This document shows, one piece after another, positions 26,291 through 34,050 of a stretch of 64,000 nt of DNA; within the stretch, counting starts at the first letter, position 1, and every line of letters begins with the position of its first letter. Source of the stretch: FEB-35 sp050263095 (GTDB lineage Bacteria > Desulfobacterota > Deferrimicrobia > Deferrimicrobiales > Deferrimicrobiaceae); assembly GCA_050263095.1 (NCBI GenBank), contig JBLNEW010000068.1, positions 1 to 64,000 on the forward strand. The letters run 5' to 3'. Under the pieces are notes generated by a model. The model ran no database searches, had not been told where the DNA came from, and was given only the letters and a program-made list of their open reading frames with translations. The position numbers and the translations under genes were made by a program.

Positions 26291-28309
26291 ATGAAAGTCA
26301 TCGGCCGCGAAATACTGTGGAATCTCCCCCCCCCGACGGCGACCATCATGTACGCCTTGTTCGGGGCGGTCGTCGTTGTTTTCGCGTGGGGAACGTATAA
26401 GAGGATCTGCGCCTGGCGGCGGGGGAGCGCGGAAAAGGAAAACCGCCTGGGCGACCTCTGGGGACGCACTGTCGACGCCCTCAGGATCGGGCTCGGCCAG
26501 CAGAAGGTCGTCGAACGTAAACTCGGCGGGTTGATGCACCTCGCCATCTACTCGGGATTCATCGTCCTGTTCATCGCCACCTGCCTCGTGGCGCTCGAAT
26601 TCGACCTGGGCGTACAAATCCTTGACGGCGATTTCTACATTGTGTTCAAGCTGTTCGTCGATACCTTCGGACTTCTGCTCATCGTCGGCATACTCGTCGC
26701 CATAGTCCGCCGGTACCTTTTCCGGCCCGACGGGCTTACCCGTGAAGGCGACGACCTTCTGCAGCTACTCCTGCTCCTGGCCATCGGGGTCACCGGCTTC
26801 CTTATCGAAGCCCTGAGGCTGGCCGCGACAAACCCCGCCGCCGCCCGCGCATCCTACGTCGCCAACGCCATCGCGCCGTATTTCGCCCAGGTCCGGATAG
26901 GAGAGCTCCTGTCGGCGCACCGGGCGCTATGGTGGACGCACCTGCTGCTCGCGTTCGGATTCCTCGCCGCCATCCCGATGAACAAGATGCTCCACCTGGC
27001 GGCGGGCCCTGTGAACATTTTCCTGCGGACATCGCGTCCGAAGGGAGCGCTCCAGCCGATCCCGGGAATCGAGGACGAGGAGAAGATCGGCGTCGCGGAC
27101 GTGGAGGACTTCTCCTGGAAGCAGCTCCTGTCGTCCGACGCATGCACGAAATGCGGGAGATGCCAGGATGAATGTCCTGCCTACGCCGCGGAGATGCCGT
27201 TGTCTCCAAGGGACGTGGTCCTCAAGACCCGCGACCAGATGAGCAGGGAAATCTTCTGGAGCCTCGTACCGTCCGCTGCCGAAATCGACAAGAAAACGGG
27301 CCTGCCGGTCGTGCGGGATTTCGCGTTCGGAGTCCTTTCTCCCGACGAGATCTGGTCGTGCACCACCTGCCGGGCCTGCATGCAGTCGTGCCCTGTGCTT
27401 ATCGAGCACATAGACATGATCGTGGATGTCCGGCGCGGCTACGTCGCGCGCTCCAGGATCCCCGACGGGGCACGCACCGCGCTGAAAAAGATGGGCGACA
27501 CCGGCAATCCGTGGGGGCTCCCCCAGGACGACCGGGCCCAATGGACCGCGGGGCTCGACGTCCCGTTGGCTGCGGACAAGAAGGAATTCGAGTACCTGTA
27601 CTGGCCTGGATGCGCCGGGGCGTACGATCCCCGCAACCAGAAGGTCACAAGGACGGTCGCTTCGCTGCTCTCCCGCGCCGGCGTCGACTACGCGATCCTG
27701 GGACTCGAGGAGACCTGCTGCGGCGCCTTCGCGCGGCCGATGGGCGAGGAGGGGCTGTTCCAGCTGGGCATGGTGGAGACCGTCAAGGAAATCTTCTCCT
27801 CGTACAACGTCAAGAAGGTGATCACGCAGTGCCCTCACTGCTTCAACTCGTTCAGGAACGAATATCCGCAGTTCGGGGTGAACGTGGAGGTTATCCATCA
27901 TTCCGTGCTGCTACGCGACCTCGTGGCGCAGGGCAGGCTCGCCCCGTCGAAACAGGTCAACCTGCTGGTGGCATTTCACGACTCCTGCTACCTGGGCAGG
28001 CACAACGACTTCTACGACGCCCCCCGGGAGGCATTGGCGGCGGTTCCAGGCATCACCATCAACGAGATGGAAAAGAACCGCGAGCGCGGATTCTGCTGCG
28101 GCGCCGGGGGAGGCGGGATGTGGCTCGAGCTTCCCGGGAAACGCATCAACCACCTCCGCTTCGACCAGGCGATGCGCACCGGCGCCAACGCCATAGGGTC
28201 GGCCTGCCCATACTGCCTCATCATGTTCGACGATGCGGTCAAGTTCAACAACATGGACGAGTCGGTTCAGACGAAGGACATCTCGGAAATCATCGCCGAA
28301 TCGCTTTAA
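26291..28309 (+). CDS. Membrane HdrD-like Fe-S oxidoreductase (ETF:quinone oxidoreductase type)
   Basis: 672 residues. The N-terminal about 240 form five or so membrane helices resembling the NarI cytochrome b domain. Then come two 4Fe-4S motifs (CTKCGRCQDECP near 285, CTTCRACMQSCP near 360) and two CCG domains (TCCGAFARP; GFCCGAGGGG) as in HdrD. Proteins with this order link electron-transfer flavoprotein to membrane quinone during beta-oxidation in syntrophs, metal reducers and others. The acyl-CoA dehydrogenase at 30111 would supply ETF; etfAB itself is not in the window. The start has GGAG upstream and an extended -10 promoter at 26230-26259. Confidence 0.88.
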   Translation: MKVIGREILWNLPPPTATIMYALFGAVVVVFAWGTYKRICAWRRGSAEKENRLGDLWGRTVDALRIGLGQQKVVERKLGGLMHLAIYSGFIVLFIATCLVALEFDLGVQILDGDFYIVFKLFVDTFGLLLIVGILVAIVRRYLFRPDGLTREGDDLLQLLLLLAIGVTGFLIEALRLAATNPAAARASYVANAIAPYFAQVRIGELLSAHRALWWTHLLLAFGFLAAIPMNKMLHLAAGPVNIFLRTSRPKGALQPIPGIEDEEKIGVADVEDFSWKQLLSSDACTKCGRCQDECPAYAAEMPLSPRDVVLKTRDQMSREIFWSLVPSAAEIDKKTGLPVVRDFAFGVLSPDEIWSCTTCRACMQSCPVLIEHIDMIVDVRRGYVARSRIPDGARTALKKMGDTGNPWGLPQDDRAQWTAGLDVPLAADKKEFEYLYWPGCAGAYDPRNQKVTRTVASLLSRAGVDYAILGLEETCCGAFARPMGEEGLFQLGMVETVKEIFSSYNVKKVITQCPHCFNSFRNEYPQFGVNVEVIHHSVLLRDLVAQGRLAPSKQVNLLVAFHDSCYLGRHNDFYDAPREALAAVPGITINEMEKNRERGFCCGAGGGGMWLELPGKRINHLRFDQAMRTGANAIGSACPYCLIMFDDAVKFNNMDESVQTKDISEIIAESL

Positions 28310-28447
28310 CCGGAAATTCAGTTTAAACAACTTTTATTTTATATATACCATAATACTTTTTTTGTTAACATTTTAACTTGCATTAAGACAATTATTGTTG
28401 TATTGATTTTAAAGGAACGTGACCCTCGACGGGGCAAGGATCCACTC
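28310..28447 (+). promoter_or_regulatory. AT-rich regulatory region with three palindromes
   Basis: This stretch is strikingly AT-rich against its G+C-rich surroundings. It holds GTTTAAAC (28321-28328), GTTAA-CATT-TTAAC (28364-28377) and ACAATTATTGT (28388-28398). Promoter-like boxes are many (for example TTGCAT with TATTGA 17 bases on), none decisive. It probably drives the HTH fusion gene that follows; the palindromes are candidate operators, possibly for that HTH itself. Confidence 0.5.
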
Positions 28448-30124
28448 ATGGGTGAAGTGCCGGAATATATTCTATCGAAAATACTTAAGAAACGAATCGA
28501 GTCTCTAGGATACTCGTCCCTGAAGAAATTCTATTCCGACCGCAGGGAGCTTGGATGCAGCTACGAACTGCTCCGCCAGGTAGTCTACGGCGGTAAGGTC
28601 CCCAGGAGCGAAACGCTGCTTCGGATCCTCCATGCAATGCGATTTACACCTTCCCAGACCAGGAAAATCATGGAATCCCACTACCGCGGCTATGTCCTCC
28701 AGGACGAAATTCCTTCGCCGCCCTCACCGGAAGCCGGCGAGGGGAAAGAGCCCGATCCGGGCCAGGCCGGAGGGAACGAGCGGGTCGGCCGTACGGAAGA
28801 CGCCTCCGGCCCGAACGGCGAGCGGATGGCCGCGCTTTCCCTCCATGATCCGGCCGTTATCGAATCCTGCCTGACCCGCTCGATGCGGAAGATACCACTG
28901 CAGGGAAACGAGGATTTCTGGGAAATGCTGCGCCGGATGACGGAAATCGCGGAGCGCAAGGTCCAGGAAATCACGCGAAGGAAGGAGGACCAGCCGCTGC
29001 TCTTCGAAAAGGAGCCCGAGGCGATCTACCACTTCCTGGTCCGAAGGGCGAAGATACCTCCCTACCTCTCGAAAGGGGAAAACGTTCAGCTGGAATTTTC
29101 CCGGGGCATCGACTACGGGGACCGATTCCGCGGCGCGCTTCTCGGCGGCGCGATCGGCGAGGCGCTTGGCAGGCCCGCCCAGGGGCTTTCCCCCCGGGAC
29201 GTCCGCGAGCTATACGGGAAGATCGAGGGATACGCTCCGTTGCGCTCGCACGGAAGAAAGCCTGCCGACTCAAACCCGCCCCCGCCCGCCTTCCTCCTGC
29301 TGGCTCGTTCGCTGGTCCGACATGGAAGGGTGGACCCGGAGGAGATCGCGGCCCTTTTCGCCGCCGCACCGGGCCGGTCGCGCGGAGGCGCGGAGTCCGA
29401 GTTCGCGGCGAACCTGGCGGATCGCGGCTATCCCTGGTTCGAGTCCGGCGTGAACGCGCCCGACAGCGCCCCGGCCTCATGGATCGCTCCCCTGCCTCTA
29501 TTGCGCGCGGCGGACTTCCGCAGGATGAAGCTGGAGGCGGGGATCGTGGCCTCCATAACGCACCCGAACGCCGCGGCGATAGCGGGAGCGATCGCCCAGG
29601 CGACGGCCGTCGCGCGGCTGCTGCACTCGCCTTCCGGCTCCCTCGACGGGCTGGGGTTCGTCCGCGGAATCTCCACGGCAATCACCGGAATCGAGCCGGA
29701 CCGGGCCGCGCGAAGCCGGCAGGGAAGGCAATCGCCGGCCTTGTTGCGCAAACTTGGAACGGAGCTGGCCGCATTGCTGCTGCGGCGCGCCGAAATAGAG
29801 GAGATGCAGGAATCGCTGGGGAACGGAACCGCGGTCCAGGAGGGATTGCCCTTCGCGTGGGCATGTTTCCTTCGGTCGCCGGATAGTTTTCCTGAAGTCG
29901 TCCTGCCGGCGGCCAACCTCGGCAACGACGCCGAGGGGGCCGCATCCATGGCGGGGAGCCTGTGCGGCGCCTACATGGGCGCTTCCGCGATACCGGAACG
30001 ATTCCTTTCCGGCCTGCCATGGAGGAAGGAACTGGAGCAGGCCGCGGACGATCTGCTGTCGCTCGCACGCCGCGATCCGGAAAAGGGCGGGGCTGTCCCC
30101 CCGGCGGCGCCTACCTCATCATGA
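28448..30124 (+). CDS. HTH domain fused to a catalytically degraded ADP-ribosylglycohydrolase
   Basis: 558 residues from ATG 28448 (AAGGA seven bases upstream; TTG 28403 is less likely). Residues 1-90 look like a helix-turn-helix (SSLKKFYSDR...CSYELLRQVVYGGKVPRSETLLRIL); about 90-130 is a Pro/Glu-rich linker; about 130-230 is helical. About 230-558 follow the DraG/ADP-ribosylglycohydrolase fold: GALLGGAIGEALGRP, THPNAAAIAGAIAQATAV, NLGNDAEGAASMAGSLCGAY. The metal ligands are mostly lost: the family GDA becomes GEA, TDDT is replaced near SNPPPP, and GGD(A/S)DT becomes GNDAEG. So it is probably a ligand-sensing regulator, not a hydrolase. Converges with, and overlaps by 14 bases, the acyl-CoA dehydrogenase gene. 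Confidence 0.75.
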   Translation: MGEVPEYILSKILKKRIESLGYSSLKKFYSDRRELGCSYELLRQVVYGGKVPRSETLLRILHAMRFTPSQTRKIMESHYRGYVLQDEIPSPPSPEAGEGKEPDPGQAGGNERVGRTEDASGPNGERMAALSLHDPAVIESCLTRSMRKIPLQGNEDFWEMLRRMTEIAERKVQEITRRKEDQPLLFEKEPEAIYHFLVRRAKIPPYLSKGENVQLEFSRGIDYGDRFRGALLGGAIGEALGRPAQGLSPRDVRELYGKIEGYAPLRSHGRKPADSNPPPPAFLLLARSLVRHGRVDPEEIAALFAAAPGRSRGGAESEFAANLADRGYPWFESGVNAPDSAPASWIAPLPLLRAADFRRMKLEAGIVASITHPNAAAIAGAIAQATAVARLLHSPSGSLDGLGFVRGISTAITGIEPDRAARSRQGRQSPALLRKLGTELAALLLRRAEIEEMQESLGNGTAVQEGLPFAWACFLRSPDSFPEVVLPAANLGNDAEGAASMAGSLCGAYMGASAIPERFLSGLPWRKELEQAADDLLSLARRDPEKGGAVPPAAPTSS

Positions 30125-31253
30125 TTTCCTTGGCGATCACCAGGCGCTGGATCTGGCTGGTCCCTTCGTAAATCTGCAGGAGCTTCGCGTCGCGCATAAG
30201 CTTCTCCACCGGGTAATCCTTCATGTAGCCGTAGCCCCCGAAAATCTGGACCGCGTCGGTGGTCACGCGCATCGCCAGGTCAGCGGCGAACGCCTTCGCG
30301 AAGGACGACTCCTTCGTGTTGCGCCTGCCCTGGTCGATAAGCCAGGCGCTCTTGAGGGTGAGAAGACGCGCCGCCTCGATGTCCATAGCCATGTCGGCAA
30401 GCAGGAAATGTATCGCCTGGTTCATCGCGATCGGCATCCCGAACTGCACCCGCTCCTTCGAGTACTGCATCGCGTGTTCGAAAGCGGCCCGCGCCACGCC
30501 GACCGACATCGCCGCGACCGTCGGCCTGGCGTAGTCCAGCGTCTTCATCGCGATCTTGAACCCGTCCCCCTCCTTGCCCAGCAGATTCGCCGCCGGTACG
30601 CGCACGTCCTCGAACAGCACGTCCGAGGTATCGGACGCGCGCTGCCCCATCTTGTCCTCCTTCTTGCCCGGTGAAACCCCTCCGAGCGAGCGCGGGACCA
30701 CGAACGCCGACAGCCCCTTGTGCCCCTTGGAGCGGTCGGTCGAAGCGAAAACCGTGTACTGGGATGCGTAGGTCCCGTTGGTGATGAAGCATTTCCTGCC
30801 GTTCAGGATATAGCCGTCCGCGTCCTTTTTCGCGGTGGTTGCTATGCCGCCGGCGTCCGAGCCCGCCCCCGGCTCCGTGAGGCAGAACGAGGCGTACATC
30901 AGTTCCCGCGCGTAGGGGGCGACGAATTCCTTTTTCTGGTCATCCGTCCCGGCTATGAGTATCGGCGTAAGGGCGAGCCCGTTCGAGGTCATCGAAGTGG
31001 CGATGCCGGAGCAACCCCATCCCAGCTCCTCCTCGATGATGCAGGACTCCAGGGAGCCAAGCCCCAGCCCTCCGTGCGCTTCGGGGATGAATCCCGTCAT
31101 AAGCCCCAGGTCGAACGCCTTCCGGAAGATCTCCTTCGGGAAAGCCCCCGTGCGGTCCGCCTCCCCGGCCTTCGGACGGATTTCGTTCGCCGCGAACTTC
31201 CGGGCCATGTCCTGGAGCGCCGTCTGCTCTTCAGTGAAATCGAAACCGATCAT
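30111..31253 (-). CDS. Acyl-CoA dehydrogenase
   Basis: 380 residues of the ACAD family. Full three-domain layout; FCLTEPGAGSDAGG (substrate loop), QIFGGYGYMKDYPVEKLMRDAK at the C-terminal end, and the catalytic Glu near YEGTSQIQRLVIAKEI. It forms the alpha-beta double bond of an acyl-CoA and passes electrons to ETF. Chain length cannot be read from sequence; short-chain (butyryl-type) is plausible. Its ATG overlaps the stop of the TetR-family regulator (ATGA), so the two are one operon under the operator at 31892. Confidence 0.93.
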   Translation of the reverse strand: MIGFDFTEEQTALQDMARKFAANEIRPKAGEADRTGAFPKEIFRKAFDLGLMTGFIPEAHGGLGLGSLESCIIEEELGWGCSGIATSMTSNGLALTPILIAGTDDQKKEFVAPYARELMYASFCLTEPGAGSDAGGIATTAKKDADGYILNGRKCFITNGTYASQYTVFASTDRSKGHKGLSAFVVPRSLGGVSPGKKEDKMGQRASDTSDVLFEDVRVPAANLLGKEGDGFKIAMKTLDYARPTVAAMSVGVARAAFEHAMQYSKERVQFGMPIAMNQAIHFLLADMAMDIEAARLLTLKSAWLIDQGRRNTKESSFAKAFAADLAMRVTTDAVQIFGGYGYMKDYPVEKLMRDAKLLQIYEGTSQIQRLVIAKEIMMR

Positions 31254-31879
31254 TCTCCCCCTCCCTTCGCGGGCGCCGGCACCGAAAGCCCTTCGGCGAA
31301 AATCCTGTATATTTCTTCCGCAGCCGCGGCCGGATCGTATTTGCGCTTGCGGGAAAGCACGTAGGCCAGCGAGATCTCGTCAAGCGCCCCGAAGATCGCA
31401 CGTCGCGCCAGCGTGACGTTCAGCTCGCGGCGGAAGACGCCTTCCCGCTTCCCGTCCTCGAGGATGGCGCTTATGACGTCCAGGTACTCCAGGAACTTTA
31501 CCGGGACATATTCCTTCATGAACTTGTTGCTCTGCCGGAGCTCCACCTGGATCACCTCGATGAGGCCCGCCTCGCGCGTAAGAAGATCCATGTGGTTCCG
31601 GATGAAGATCCTCAGCCGCGAGAGCGCCCCGTCCCCATCCGCGACGCGGGTCCGGATGTCGGCCACGACTTCCCCCATCTTCTCCTCGAAGAGCGAGATC
31701 AGGAGATCGTCCTTGTTCTTGAAATAAAGGTAGATGGTCCCGTCCGCGACTCCCGCGAGCCTTGCGATCTCGGATATCTTCGAGTTGAAGTAGCCTTTCT
31801 GGGAAAAGATCTTTATCGCCGCCCGCAGAATCCGCTCACGCTTGGCGACCCCTCCGCCCCGCGGCCCTCGCCTGGCCAT
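31250..31879 (-). CDS. FadR-type (YsiA-like) TetR-family repressor of fatty-acid degradation
   Basis: 209 residues. N-terminal TetR HTH (ISEIARLAGVADGTIYLYFKNKDDLLISLF) and a C-terminal ligand domain with ELRQSN, strongly like Bacillus subtilis FadR, which senses long-chain acyl-CoA and represses beta-oxidation genes. AAGGAGG lies five bases before the ATG, and an 18-bp operator matching the FadR consensus with one mismatch is just upstream. It is coupled to the acyl-CoA dehydrogenase gene. Autorepression released by acyl-CoA is the inferred control. Confidence 0.88.
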   Translation of the reverse strand: MARRGPRGGGVAKRERILRAAIKIFSQKGYFNSKISEIARLAGVADGTIYLYFKNKDDLLISLFEEKMGEVVADIRTRVADGDGALSRLRIFIRNHMDLLTREAGLIEVIQVELRQSNKFMKEYVPVKFLEYLDVISAILEDGKREGVFRRELNVTLARRAIFGALDEISLAYVLSRKRKYDPAAAAEEIYRIFAEGLSVPAPAKGGGE

Positions 31880-31891
31880 CGCCCCTCCTTA

Positions 31892-31909
31892 TGAATGAAC
31901 AATCATTCA
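31892..31909 (-). promoter_or_regulatory. FadR-consensus operator
   Basis: TGAATGAACAATCATTCA is a perfect 7-bp inverted repeat with a 4-base spacer. It matches the B. subtilis FadR site TGAATGAMTANTCATTCA at every fixed position but one (C for T in the spacer). It lies 12-30 bases before the regulator's ATG. Confidence 0.75.
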
Positions 31910-31929
31910 ACAAGTGATTAACACGCGTG

Positions 31930-31947
31930 CACTTGACCTGTCAAGTG
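31930..31947. promoter_or_regulatory. 18-bp palindrome over a TTGACA box
   Basis: CACTTGAC-CT-GTCAAGTG is a perfect inverted repeat. On the minus strand it contains TTGACA (31939-31944), with GTTAAT 16 bases on as a possible -10 for the FadR-type gene. It may be a second operator, or a hairpin ending the IclR transcript; no T-run follows. Confidence 0.4.
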
Positions 31948-31990
31948 CGCACGCCCGGCGCGGACGGAAAGGCGAAAAAAAGGGGGTGGA

Positions 31991-32770
31991 TTACTCCCTG
32001 AATCCCAGGCGCGTGGACAGCGCCTTGGCGCAACGGGCCACTTCCGGTCCGATCTTCTGCCCGATCTTCTCGTCGGGGAGCCGGTGGGCCGGGCCGGTGA
32101 CGCTCAACGCCGCGATCACCTTCCGCGTGTAGTCGCGGACTGGCGAAGCGACGCAGCGCAATCCTTCCTCGAACTCCTCCAGGTCGGTGGCGTATCCGAG
32201 CTCGATTACCGTCGCGAGGTGTTTGAGAAGCTCCTCCGGGCTGGTGATCGTGTTCTTCGTGTACTTGTAAAGTTCCGCATGGAACCTCTTGCGGATCTCC
32301 TCTTCCGAGTCGAAAGCGACCAGCGCCTTCCCTGCCGCGGTCGCGTGGAGCGGCATGTGGAGCCCGACGCGGGAAATGACCCGCACGGTCGAGGTCGTTT
32401 CCACCGCGTCCAGGTAGACTACATCTGCGCCCCGCAGAATGGAGACGTAGCTGGTCTCGCCGGAGCTCTCGGCAAGCTCGCGCAGTATCGGCTGGGCCTG
32501 CTTCAGGAGGCCCCTCTGGTGAATGAAAGTCTGCCCCAGTTCCAGGCACTTGATCCCAAGGCGATAATTGTCGTTGGTCCTGTTCTGTTCTATGTAATTC
32601 CTTGACTGCAGCGTGGCCAGGATGCGGAATACGTTGTTTTTATGCAGTTTAAGTTTCTTGCTGAGCTCCGTGACGCCGAGTTCGTCCATCTCGCCGCGGA
32701 ATTCCTCCAGCACATCGAGAGCATGTGCGACCGACTGTATGATGTAGTTGGACTTGTCCCGCCTGACCAT
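31991..32770 (-). CDS. IclR-family transcription regulator
   Basis: 259 residues. N-terminal winged helix (LGVTELSKKLKLHKNNVFRILATL) and the C-terminal GAF-like effector domain with LHATAAGKALVAF and GLRCVASPVRDY. Targets and ligand unknown; family members usually control catabolism of small organic or aromatic acids. I chose ATG 32770 (GGAGG seven bases upstream) over the upstream frame to 32815, which would include the mapped promoter leader. Transcribed from 32821-32849, where a palindrome between the boxes suggests autoregulation. Confidence 0.9.
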   Translation of the reverse strand: MVRRDKSNYIIQSVAHALDVLEEFRGEMDELGVTELSKKLKLHKNNVFRILATLQSRNYIEQNRTNDNYRLGIKCLELGQTFIHQRGLLKQAQPILRELAESSGETSYVSILRGADVVYLDAVETTSTVRVISRVGLHMPLHATAAGKALVAFDSEEEIRKRFHAELYKYTKNTITSPEELLKHLATVIELGYATDLEEFEEGLRCVASPVRDYTRKVIAALSVTGPAHRLPDEKIGQKIGPEVARCAKALSTRLGFRE

Positions 32771-32820
32771 CTCGCGTCCTCCATGTAGGCTGTTGGAAAA
32801 GGGATTACAAAACAATGTTA

Positions 32821-32849
32821 CATATATTCCATACGGGAATGGGTGTCAA
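32821..32849 (-). promoter_or_regulatory. Promoter of the IclR gene with operator in the spacer
   Basis: TTGACA (32844-32849) and TATATG (32821-32826) are 17 bases apart on the minus strand. ATTCC-ATACG-GGAAT (32826-32840) is a perfect inverted repeat lying between the boxes. Leader of about 44 bases to the ATG at 32770. Confidence 0.7.
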
Positions 32850-32982
32850 CAGAAAAATATAACGGCTTTATCGCGATTGGGCTTCCGGTATACGATCCCG
32901 TAACTAGAGTCGAAATACCGAGTGTAAACCGTGTCTTTTTAAGGCATTATCGGTTGTAAAACAACCGGAAATAAAATGTGTT

Positions 32983-33540
32983 TCATTTGAATTTAGGCTT
33001 TTCCGGGGCGGTCATGCCCTTCATCCTTGAGATCTCGCTCTTCAGGGATTCCCTGTACGGATAGTTCGGAACGTTTTCCAGCAGCGCCTCCCAGGCTCGT
33101 ATCCCCCCCTCCACGTCGCGTTTGTCGTGGATGAGGATTATGCCGAGGTTGTAGCGAGACTGCGCATGCCTGGGATCCATCGAAATGGCCTTTTTCAGTT
33201 CTTCAATTGCCCTGTCCGGGTCACCGGTCCTGCGGTAGCTGACTGCCATGTCCGTCCTCACGTTGACGTTACGGGGGTCGAGGGCAAGAGCCTTCCGGTA
33301 ATGTTCGATTGCGAGCAGATCCTGCCGCGTATCGAAATAAAGGTTCCCGATGTTAATAAGCGCCTGCAGGTTGTTCGGGTCTTTCTTCAGTATTTCCTTG
33401 TAGTTTTCTATTTGCGAGAGGGCGTTAAGGTTTATCGTCTCCCCCTCTCCCGCGGGCTGCGGCGCCTCTTTTTTACGGCATCCCGCCGGAAACAGCATGA
33501 CGAGCGCCAATGCAACCGCCAGCGCCGACTTGCGCATCAT
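32983..33540 (-). CDS. TPR-repeat lipoprotein
   Basis: 185 residues. MMRKSALAVALALVMLFPAGC is a lipoprotein signal peptide with the lipobox Cys near residue 21. The mature part holds about three tetratricopeptide repeats (NNLQALINIGNLYFDTRQ, NVNVRTDMAVSYRRTGD, HAQSRYNLGIILIHDKRD) and a basic tail. Outer-membrane-anchored periplasmic scaffold is inferred; no specific partner is indicated. AAGGAGG precedes the ATG. It is the last gene of the long collinear run that begins at pilB, 22 bp after folK. Confidence 0.85.
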   Translation of the reverse strand: MMRKSALAVALALVMLFPAGCRKKEAPQPAGEGETINLNALSQIENYKEILKKDPNNLQALINIGNLYFDTRQDLLAIEHYRKALALDPRNVNVRTDMAVSYRRTGDPDRAIEELKKAISMDPRHAQSRYNLGIILIHDKRDVEGGIRAWEALLENVPNYPYRESLKSEISRMKGMTAPEKPKFK

Positions 33541-33562
33541 GCAATCCTCCTTCCCTCTGATA

Positions 33563-34024
33563 TCAAACGGGCAAAACCTCCAGCGGATCCCGGCACGCGT
33601 CCAGGAGCTCCCTGACTGTCCTTCCCTCCGGCGGCACCGGCGCGCCGGCGGCAACCTCGGACGCCGGCAAAAGGCAGAACCTGCGGAACGGAAGCCCCGG
33701 GTGCGGGATGACCAGGTGCGGCTCGCTCACCGTCTTGTCGCCCATGAGCAGAATGTCGACATCCAGCTCCCGCGGCCCCCACCTTGCCGCGGACTTTCTC
33801 CCGGAGGCCGCCTCCACCTCCTTGACGAATTCCAGGAGATCGTCGGGCGGAAGGCCGCATCTCCCCCGGACCGCCATGTTCAGGAACCAGGGCTGGCCCG
33901 CTCTTCCCCACGGTTCGCTCGCGTAGACGCGGGATACCAGCTCCACATCCACGTTCCGGGAAAGAAGCATAAGACCATCCCGCAGCCGCCTCACCCGCCG
34001 CCCCACGTTGCTGCCGAGCAGCAG
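33563..34024 (-). CDS. folK: HPPK, folate synthesis, start codon unclear
   Basis: 6-hydroxymethyl-7,8-dihydropterin pyrophosphokinase, about 153 residues. LLLGSNVG at the N-terminus, WFLNMAV and RWGPRELDVDILLMG (metal-binding D-V-D) are all present. The oddity is the start: between the ATG at 34240, deep in the dapL gene, and the conserved LLGSN there is no ATG, GTG or TTG in frame. I placed the start at CTG 34024 (GGGG eight bases upstream), a rare but known initiator. Alternatives are the 225-residue form from 34240, or a sequencing error. It overlaps no other gene in this form and lies 26 bp after dapL. Confidence 0.8.
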   Translation of the reverse strand: MLLGSNVGRRVRRLRDGLMLLSRNVDVELVSRVYASEPWGRAGQPWFLNMAVRGRCGLPPDDLLEFVKEVEAASGRKSAARWGPRELDVDILLMGDKTVSEPHLVIPHPGLPFRRFCLLPASEVAAGAPVPPEGRTVRELLDACRDPLEVLPV

Positions 34025-34050
34025 GACTACGTCCCCGGGCGATGGTCCGC

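Noticed and set aside
32951..32967. Hairpin CGGTTGT-AAA-ACAACCG as a rho-independent terminator of the TPR lipoprotein gene
   Set aside because: The stem is perfect, but no U-run follows on the minus strand, so I do not call it a terminator.
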